From Phycisphaerales bacterium (GTDB lineage Bacteria > Planctomycetota > Phycisphaerae > Tepidisphaerales > Tepidisphaeraceae), in contig JAQGHH010000026.1 in the NCBI GenBank assembly GCA_028288945.1, forward strand, positions 1-7,843: a DNA stretch of 7,843 nt. Reading direction: 5' to 3'. Position 1 is the stretch's first letter. Each line of letters opens with the position of its first letter. Of this stretch, positions 1-5,141 are shown piece by piece. The notes under the pieces are model-generated. The model was not told the origin of the DNA, did no database searches, and saw only the letters and a list, made by a program, of their open reading frames with translations. The position numbers were made by a program, and so were the translations under genes.

Positions 1-110
1 ACATTGGGTCTCCAGTGGACGGACCGGGACGGTCGGCGGAGAGCCGAGCCTACAACCCTCGTCTTATCGGCTGGAATGCCATCGGGGCCACCGCGTATGA
101 TGGGCGGCCC

Positions 111-1769
111 ATGGTGACTGCCGCATCACTTACTCCTCTGCCGGACTCCGTCGGGACGATCCTGGTGACGCGCCTGGACGGACTGGGCGATATCGTGCTG
201 GGAACGATGTTGTTATCGGGCCTGCGCCGGCGGTGGCCCGGGGCGGCGGTCACGCTGCTCGTGCGGCCGCAGTTGGCGGGCGTGGGGGCGGTGCTGCCGG
301 AATGGGTGCGCGTGGTGCCGCTGCCGCTGGACCCGCGACAGCCGGTGGCGGGGCGTGAGAAGGAAATCGTCGAAAAGCTTAGCGACTTTGGCGCGGAATG
401 CCGGGCGGATATGGCGGTGATCGCCGAGTACAACCGGACGTGGGCCGGCGAAATCGTGGCGAGCCTCAGCGGCGCGGCGCGGGTGATGGCCTTCGACGGG
501 CCGACGGGGCTGAACCTGTCGCACGGGGAAATTTGCGCGCAACTCCACACCACAACATCGCAGGCCCAATGGCAAATCATTAGCGCGACCGCCCAGGAAC
601 GCGAGCCGGCGAAGTATGTGAAATTCCTCGACGCACTGGGGGTTGACGGCAAATCGTTCCTGCCGGAGGTGGTGATCCGCGAAGAAGACCGGCGCCGCGC
701 CCAGGCGCTCTGGGACGAAAGTGGCCTGGCGCCGCGGGAGACGGTCGTCTGCTTCCCCGGTTCCGGCGAACAACTCGTGCGGAGCCTTGAGCCGACGGTG
801 TGGGCGCGCTGGATCGGTCATCTCAATTCCCGCCGGCCGCTGGCGCTGCTGGGCGGGACGGCCGACGAACCGGTGCTCGACGCCATCGCGGCGTGCGGCC
901 TGCCCGGGAATGTGCGACGGATGCTCGTCCCGGCGGAGCAGCCGGGTCTGCTGGCAGCGCTGCTCGAGCGGGCCGGCGGGTACGTGGGGATGGATACGGG
1001 GCCCATGCACGTGGCGGCGGCGCTCGGCCGGCCCACTCTGGGCATTTTCGGCGGCGGGCACTGCGCGGAGCGCTTTCTGCCCGTGGGGCCGCATGCCGCC
1101 GCGGTGCGGATGCCGCTGGGATGCTACGGATGTGATTGGCACTGCCCCTTCGACCGCCGACTGTGCATTAAGAGCATTCCTGAGGACAAACTGATCGAAG
1201 CGGGCGACGCGTTCTTAAAGGGCTTCGACAATCCCGATCCCGCTTCGCCCCGCGTGTTTGAAATTGACGCCCCCGCCGACCTGCCCGCGGCGGTACTCGG
1301 GCCGGTGATGCGGCAGCACAACCAGTTTCTCACGCTCAATCACGCGCTCTCCGAGCACCATGTCCACCTCGCCCGGGACTATGCGCATCAGAAGGAACAG
1401 ATCGCGCAGCTTTCGACGGCCGTCGCGTCAGCCGTTGCGTCGATGGCCGAGATCGCCCGGCAAAATCACGAGCGGGGCGAGGCCATGGTACGCGTTCATG
1501 ACGTCCTGGCGCGAATGACGGAACGCAATCAGCAGCGCGATTCCGCAATCGCACACCTGAGCGAAACACTGGCCGAGATGACGCGGCAGAACGCCGGCCG
1601 CGATCAGGCCATCAACCACCTCTCGGCGACGCTTGCCGAAATGACGAAGCAGAACGCCAGCCGCGACGGCGCGATCGGCCACGCGAACGATACGCTTGCG
1701 GAAATGACCCGTCAGATCGCGGGACGCGAGAAGGCCGTGTTCTGGCGGGGAAAACGCGGGGCGAAGTAG
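111..1769 (+). CDS. Glycosyltransferase family 9 (heptosyltransferase-like) with C-terminal coiled-coil repeats
   Basis: This is a predicted cytoplasmic or membrane-associated transferase that adds a heptose-like sugar from an NDP donor to a surface glycan; the actual sugar is not known. Numbered from ATG 111 (552 aa), VTRLDGLGDIVLG (about 19-31) is the typical GT9 N-terminal motif. FPGSGE (about 215-220) starts the second Rossmann half, and GMDTGPMHVAAALG (about 293-306) is the family's donor-site signature. A cluster CxxCxxxCxxxxxxC (Cys338, 341, 345, 352) follows, of a kind seen in a subset of GT9 proteins. Residues about 435-539 are five 21-residue coiled-coil repeats, absent from classical WaaC/WaaF, which end near 330-350 aa. 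The frame is open upstream to the window edge, with a GTG at 15. ATG 111 is preferred because it lies just before the conserved domain, but it has no clear Shine-Dalgarno, so the true start is uncertain. The fold is certain; the acceptor is not. Confidence 0.88.
   Translation: MVTAASLTPLPDSVGTILVTRLDGLGDIVLGTMLLSGLRRRWPGAAVTLLVRPQLAGVGAVLPEWVRVVPLPLDPRQPVAGREKEIVEKLSDFGAECRADMAVIAEYNRTWAGEIVASLSGAARVMAFDGPTGLNLSHGEICAQLHTTTSQAQWQIISATAQEREPAKYVKFLDALGVDGKSFLPEVVIREEDRRRAQALWDESGLAPRETVVCFPGSGEQLVRSLEPTVWARWIGHLNSRRPLALLGGTADEPVLDAIAACGLPGNVRRMLVPAEQPGLLAALLERAGGYVGMDTGPMHVAAALGRPTLGIFGGGHCAERFLPVGPHAAAVRMPLGCYGCDWHCPFDRRLCIKSIPEDKLIEAGDAFLKGFDNPDPASPRVFEIDAPADLPAAVLGPVMRQHNQFLTLNHALSEHHVHLARDYAHQKEQIAQLSTAVASAVASMAEIARQNHERGEAMVRVHDVLARMTERNQQRDSAIAHLSETLAEMTRQNAGRDQAINHLSATLAEMTKQNASRDGAIGHANDTLAEMTRQIAGREKAVFWRGKRGAK
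1413..1727 (+). repeat. Five in-frame 63-bp units encoding 21-residue coiled-coil repeats
   Basis: Five consecutive units of exactly 21 codons lie in the tail of the GT9 gene. The last three are most alike and follow the pattern DxAIxHxxxTLAEMTxQxxxR, seen for example in DSAIAHLSETLAEMTRQN. The first two (starting STAVASAVASMAEIARQN and GEAMVRVHDVLARMTERN) are diverged copies with the same spacing. Twenty-one residues equal three heptads, and hydrophobic residues recur at 3/4 spacing, so a continuous parallel coiled coil is expected. The final 13 residues are basic (EKAV then FWRGKRGAK). A role in oligomerisation or in docking to other envelope enzymes is inference. Confidence 0.85.
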
Positions 1770-1795
1770 GCGGCACGCGCGGGGCGGCGGCACGG

Positions 1796-2590
1796 TCAGG
1801 AAAGGCCGGCCTCGGCCAACTGATCTTTGGTTGGGGCAGAGCCTTTGGCGTCGGGTTTCTTCCGGAGAACCAGCAGCAGCGAGCTTCCCAGCGGGAAACG
1901 GGCGAAGCGGAGCCAACCCTTTTCGGCGCGGAAGATCGCCTTGAAAAGGAAATCGAGGCGGCCGAACTTGAAGTCGTGGGTGGCGTGGGATTCGTCCTTG
2001 CCGCGGTTCTTCCAGTTCTTCAGCTTGCGCGCCGTCCATACCAACGGGAGCAGAAAGGACGAAAAGTAACTCGCCCGCAGGACCTCCCACTCATTTTCCG
2101 GAAACAGCTTAAGCAGCGTGGGCATTGTGTAGCGGCGGAAGTGGCGGTTAACCACGTCGTGGCTCGACCAGAGGCTCATCAGGGCCGGCACCGTGATGAG
2201 CAATATTCCGTTGTCGCTCAAAACCGCACGCACGGCGTGGAGCGCCTCGTGCTCATGCTCGACGTGCTCGATCACGTCCGTGAGGGTGATCAGGTCGAAG
2301 GTGCCGTATTCCTTGAAATCCCATTTGGGCTCGACCCGGCGGACGTCCATGCCCTTGGCCTGGGCGCGGGCGACGGAGCCGGCGTCGAGCTCGAGGCCCA
2401 GCTTGCTCTGGACGCGAGGGTAGGAGTGGAGCAGCACGCCGGTACCGCACCCCACGTCGAGCCAGCGCGGCGATGAACCGTCGCGGGGAAGCGCGCGGTC
2501 GAGGGCCTGATGGATGATCTCGCGGCGTGCGACGAACCACCAGTGACGCAACTCGAATTCTTCGTATTCCTGCGTGTAATTCGCGTCCAT
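1796..2590 (-). CDS. Class I SAM-dependent methyltransferase
   Basis: This 264-aa protein has a Rossmann-type SAM-binding domain. Motif I is LDVGCGTG (44-51). An acidic residue after the second strand (E67 or D69 in LGLELDAG) would bind the ribose of SAM. FDLITLTDVIEHV (98-110) matches motif II and the following helix, and GILLITVPA (128-136) the next strand. The N-terminal EYEEFELRHWWFVARRE and the later SSHDVVNRHFRRYT are typical of methyltransferases often found among glycosyltransferase and cell-surface genes. A hydrophobic stretch at about 174-186 (YFSSFLLPLVWTA) may touch the membrane. The start ATG at 2590 has GGGAG (2600-2604, minus strand) nine bases upstream. The gene converges on the GT9 gene across only 26 nt and is divergent from the membrane glycosyltransferase. 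The substrate cannot be read from sequence; methylation of a surface glycan or its lipid carrier is inferred from context. Confidence 0.85.
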   Translation of the reverse strand: MDANYTQEYEEFELRHWWFVARREIIHQALDRALPRDGSSPRWLDVGCGTGVLLHSYPRVQSKLGLELDAGSVARAQAKGMDVRRVEPKWDFKEYGTFDLITLTDVIEHVEHEHEALHAVRAVLSDNGILLITVPALMSLWSSHDVVNRHFRRYTMPTLLKLFPENEWEVLRASYFSSFLLPLVWTARKLKNWKNRGKDESHATHDFKFGRLDFLFKAIFRAEKGWLRFARFPLGSSLLLVLRKKPDAKGSAPTKDQLAEAGLS

Positions 2591-2645
2591 GCGGGCCGAC
2601 TCCCGAAACGACAGGCCGGTGCGGTCTTCCCCCGCCTGGGCCGGT

Positions 2646-2673
2646 ATCTAACCCTGTTATCGGCGCAATGCAA
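2646..2673 (-). promoter_or_regulatory. Candidate promoter for the methyltransferase gene
   Basis: On the minus strand, TTGCAT (2673-2668) and TTAGAT (2651-2646) are separated by 16 bp and resemble -35 and -10 boxes. Transcription would start near 2639 and leave a leader of about 50 nt before ATG 2590. This is the only reasonable pair I see in the divergent region; for the plus-strand gene there is an isolated TATAGT at 2705-2710 with no matching -35. Planctomycete promoter consensus is poorly defined, so this is weak. Confidence 0.27.
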
Positions 2674-2728
2674 GGTCCGCCTTCCATAGACCGGCCCTGC
2701 TTCGTATAGTCCGGCCGAAACAGGGGTG

Positions 2729-4552
2729 ATGGGAAAGGCCGGGAACTTGCCGACAGTCATATCAAGTCATCGGAATCCATTGATCAAGCGTCGACGAGGG
2801 CAGGCCGTCGGCGCGCGACCCGCGCGGCAGGGGCGCGCATTTCGGTGGGGGCTGAGTGCTTCGTTCGCCGTGGCCGTGACGCTCGTGATCCTTCAGTTTT
2901 CACTCCGGCACGGCAGGCTGATGCTGTTCCCGTATTACGACGACGTCGGGTATCTGGCCGACGGGCTTTTCCGGCTTCAAACGTTGTACGACTTCGGGCT
3001 CAACGGCCTAGTGTCCACCTACCGGACATTGCCACCCCATTCGCCCTACTCGAGCTTCATGGCATTCGTGGGGTTTGCGTTGTTCGGGTACCACGACTGG
3101 GCGCCGTACGTGACGAACTCACTTCTGACGCTGGGATATTTCCTGCTGGCCGACCGGCTGCTGCGCGGGGCGGCGTTATGGCAGAAGGCGGTCTGCTTCG
3201 CGTTCATCGCGGGGATTCCTTTCGTGGGGATGGCAGTCCACGAATTCCGACCCGACCACGCGGCCGCGCTGTTTACGTCCGTGGGAGTTCTGACGCTGCT
3301 GTGGGGGCCATTCGTTTATGGCAGCCGGCGCCGACAGATCGTGGCAGGAGTTTGGTTCGGACTGGCGATGCTGACCAAGCCGCCGGTTTTCCCGCAGACA
3401 CTTGCGATCGGCGTCGCGGCGCTGGTGCTGGCGACATTAAGTGACTGGCTCGCCGGCGGCAGCCCGCCGCACGCACGCAGCGCCGCGCGGGCGTGGACGG
3501 CCGTGCTCGTGCCCTTTGCGCTGATCCCCCTCCCGCACTACGTTTTGGACGGCAAACGCATCCTCAGGTACATCTATGAGATCCTGTTCGGCTCATTCAA
3601 GGAGAGCTACCAGAATCAGGGGGGCACCGGCCGGCAAATCAGCTATTACCTCACCGGCGAAGGCGGGCGGATCATGCTCGGCAGGCACTGGCTGCTGCTG
3701 CTGATTATGTTGTTTGTGTGCGGCTTGGGGGTTTTGGCGATGCGCCGCCGTGGGGACATCGTACGCGCGGCCGCATTGTTGCTGATGGTCCTGCTGGCCT
3801 GGCTCATTCCGACGGCCATCCGAACAAAACAAGAGTTCTTTGGTCTCACCTTCGATACGCTGCTGGCGTTTTTGGTGATTTATCTCCTTGGCCGGCTGCT
3901 GGTCGCCGGGCGTTTGCGTGGAGGTTGGGCCCGGACCGCGTCGCAGGGACTCATCCTAGCCGCGGCGGCATCGGGATTGTGGCTTTTCCAGTGGCCCACC
4001 CGCGGCGGAAATTTCTCCACCGGATGGCAGGAGAACCGTCGACAGATCGTCGACGGCATATTCCACTCGATCGTCGCTCATAGCACCTTCGGCGGCGCGG
4101 TCGCCGCACCCGCGCCCGACGCCTCGATCCCCGACAGCGAGAAATCGCACGCCCCCACTCCCACCGTCGTTCTCTGCGGCATCGGGGACATGAACGACGA
4201 CCTGCTGAAGTACCTAGCCCTGAAGGAACAAATATCGCTAAGAGCGTGGTTCAACGAATACGCGGCAACCCCGGAGCAGGTGATCCACGACTTCGACGGG
4301 GCCGACTTCATCATCGCGGCTGAGTCCGGAACCACCCTCGTCGCCGACTTCCTCCCCTGTTCGCTATGGCAGGACCAATTGCTTGCGGCGACGCGGGCAC
4401 GGCTCGATTTCAAGGAGATCGGAAAGTTCACCTTCCGCAAAACGGGCCGGAGTCTCTACCTCTTCGTGCGTATCGATCCCGCCGGATTTACCGGCTTTGA
4501 GCCGGGCGCGGGACTGGGGCCATCGAAGGGCCGTTCCCGGAACAACATCTGA
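2729..4552 (+). CDS. Multi-pass membrane glycosyltransferase, GT-C type (GT39/ArnT-like)
   Basis: This protein of about 607 aa has a basic N-terminus (about 40 residues, KRRRGQAVGARPARQGR), then a first membrane helix (about 40-59), then the short segment FPYYDDVGYLADG with D71-D72. An acidic pair right after the first helix is the hallmark of GT-C enzymes, which transfer sugars from polyprenyl-phosphate donors on the outer face of the membrane. Roughly ten more hydrophobic segments follow, including about 107-121, 126-141, 152-169, 178-197, 220-238, 253-272, 319-338, 345-364, 372-393 and 404-420. Residues about 425-580 are non-hydrophobic and probably a periplasmic domain. GTG 2726 is directly before ATG 2729. 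AGGGG (2722-2726) is too close to be a good ribosome site for either, and TTG 2747 with GGGAAAGG upstream is an alternative. No partner gene is directly downstream. Acceptor (lipid, glycan or protein) is unknown. Confidence 0.72.
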   Translation: MGKAGNLPTVISSHRNPLIKRRRGQAVGARPARQGRAFRWGLSASFAVAVTLVILQFSLRHGRLMLFPYYDDVGYLADGLFRLQTLYDFGLNGLVSTYRTLPPHSPYSSFMAFVGFALFGYHDWAPYVTNSLLTLGYFLLADRLLRGAALWQKAVCFAFIAGIPFVGMAVHEFRPDHAAALFTSVGVLTLLWGPFVYGSRRRQIVAGVWFGLAMLTKPPVFPQTLAIGVAALVLATLSDWLAGGSPPHARSAARAWTAVLVPFALIPLPHYVLDGKRILRYIYEILFGSFKESYQNQGGTGRQISYYLTGEGGRIMLGRHWLLLLIMLFVCGLGVLAMRRRGDIVRAAALLLMVLLAWLIPTAIRTKQEFFGLTFDTLLAFLVIYLLGRLLVAGRLRGGWARTASQGLILAAAASGLWLFQWPTRGGNFSTGWQENRRQIVDGIFHSIVAHSTFGGAVAAPAPDASIPDSEKSHAPTPTVVLCGIGDMNDDLLKYLALKEQISLRAWFNEYAATPEQVIHDFDGADFIIAAESGTTLVADFLPCSLWQDQLLAATRARLDFKEIGKFTFRKTGRSLYLFVRIDPAGFTGFEPGAGLGPSKGRSRNNI

Positions 4553-4659
4553 CGCAAGCGCGGTGGGGCTACGGGCCGCGAACAAAGATAAAGGTTGTGG
4601 CGCCCCAAGACGAAATACGATTTGTTCTGGTGCGCTCCTTGTGACTTTAAGATCAGATC

Positions 4660-4851
4660 ATGACGTTGAGCGCGGACGGACAAGAAGTGGCGCGGGCGGC
4701 AATCCCCGGCAGCTACACTGAATTCACCTCGGCGTCCGTCCCTCTAACCCTAAAGGCCGGCGAGCACGAAATCGAGCTGCCATACGCACTGGCACAAGCC
4801 CGGGCGGCCGATGGCCGTGCTGTTAAGGCGTTGCAGTTCGCCCGTGAATAA
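4660..4851 (+). CDS. Short ORF resembling the end of a carbohydrate-binding/jelly-roll domain; possible gene remnant
   Basis: This is a 63-aa open frame with codon use like the neighbouring genes (mostly G or C in third positions). The central text SVPLTLKAGEHEIELPYA and the closing KALQFARE look like the last two strands of a beta-sandwich module such as CBM6/CBM35-like domains, where 'vpLxaGxHtlxL' precedes a final strand. Such modules normally exceed 110 residues and sit at the end of larger secreted enzymes. Here the frame is closed by TAA at 4648, just before the ATG, and there is no Shine-Dalgarno. I see no continuation of the domain in other frames upstream. It is therefore more likely a decayed 3' remnant of a lost gene than a working small protein, but an intact small gene cannot be excluded. 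Confidence 0.35.
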   Translation: MTLSADGQEVARAAIPGSYTEFTSASVPLTLKAGEHEIELPYALAQARAADGRAVKALQFARE

Positions 4852-4941
4852 TCGGGCCGTAATAAAAATTGGTAAAATCGCGACAATTTGCTTGTAAGCG
4901 GGCTCATCTATTGTCAGGATGGGGTAAAAGATCGGATTGTA

Positions 4942-4981
4942 GGGGGCACTTCTTCTATCGCATTGCAAGCCCCCAAGTGCC
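4942..4981 (+). repeat. Two overlapping, mutually exclusive inverted repeats
   Basis: GGGGGC (4942-4947) can pair with GCCCCC (4969-4974), and GGCACTT (4945-4951) can pair perfectly with AAGTGCC (4975-4981). Both stems need bases 4945-4947, so an RNA could form only one of them at a time. Loops would be 21 and 23 nt. Whether this is a regulatory switch, a protein-binding site or chance is not known. Confidence 0.35.
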
Positions 4982-5069
4982 GAGTGTAGTGCTCGAGGTG
5001 GCGGGCAGGGATTCCGTCTCCAAATCTTGAACCCATTGGCTAGCGAAGGGAGGTGCACGCGCCCATGGT

Positions 5070-5100
5070 TTGCAGTTTCGTCGCCTGAATTGGTTGTAAT
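5070..5100 (+). promoter_or_regulatory. Weak candidate promoter for the protease gene
   Basis: TTGCAG (5070-5075) and TGTAAT (5095-5100) resemble sigma-70 -35 and -10 boxes, but the spacer is 19 bp, longer than optimal. The -10 box matches at five of six positions. A transcript starting near 5107 would have a leader of about 35 nt containing the small hairpin at 5111-5124. If transcription starts further upstream, the inverted repeats at 4942-4981 would be in the mRNA instead. Confidence 0.2.
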
Positions 5101-5128
5101 TAATGATTTCGCAATATTTATTGCAGGC

Positions 5129-5135
5129 AAAGGAG
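5129..5135 (+). promoter_or_regulatory. Ribosome binding site that fixes the start of the LEPR-XLL protease
   Basis: AAAGGAG at 5129-5135 is a strong Shine-Dalgarno with a six-base spacer to ATG 5142. The in-frame ATG at 5103 has no such site, and its extra 13 residues (starting MISQYLLQAKETL) would be encoded by the ribosome site itself. This decides the start in favour of 5142. Confidence 0.85.
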
Positions 5136-5141
5136 ACCCTC

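Larger units (their letters stand above)
4852..5128 (+). other. Non-coding leader region upstream of the protease gene
   Basis: No convincing gene is present. The first 50 bases are AT-rich compared with the rest of the window, with a weak inverted repeat AAATTG (4866-4871) / CAATTT (4884-4889). A second region at 4942-4981 holds two overlapping inverted repeats, listed separately. GGGAGG at 5048-5053 precedes an ATG at 5065 that opens only seven codons. A palindrome-like GCAATA-TT-TATTGC at 5111-5124 lies just before the ribosome site of the protease gene. I recognise no known riboswitch class. Confidence 0.5.

Noticed and set aside
213..1142. Long minus-strand open frame (309 codons) opposite the GT9 gene
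   Set aside because: Its product is rich in Arg, Pro, His and Ala with no recognisable motif, and it lies antisense to a clear GT9 domain. This is the usual shadow frame in GC-rich DNA.
1428..2090. Minus-strand open frame across the end of the GT9 gene and the methyltransferase
   Set aside because: It overlaps two well-supported genes in another frame and has no domain or plausible ribosome site.
1976..2476. Plus-strand open frame of 166 codons opposite the methyltransferase
   Set aside because: It is antisense to the conserved SAM-binding motifs; its composition reflects the complementary strand of that gene.
4559..4580. CGCGG / CCGCG hairpin after the GT-C stop codon as a terminator
   Set aside because: The stem is only 5 bp and is followed by AACAAAGATAAAGG with no T-run, so it is not a convincing intrinsic terminator.
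5065..5088. Seven-codon ORF (MVCSFVA) preceded by GGGAGG, as a leader peptide
   Set aside because: The spacer is long (11 nt), it carries no run of a regulatory amino acid, and no attenuator-like T-run hairpin follows. Very short ORFs like this are common by chance.
5103..5141. Upstream ATG 5103 as the start of the protease
   Set aside because: It has no Shine-Dalgarno, while AAAGGAG lies at perfect distance from ATG 5142; the extra residues would be encoded over that ribosome site.
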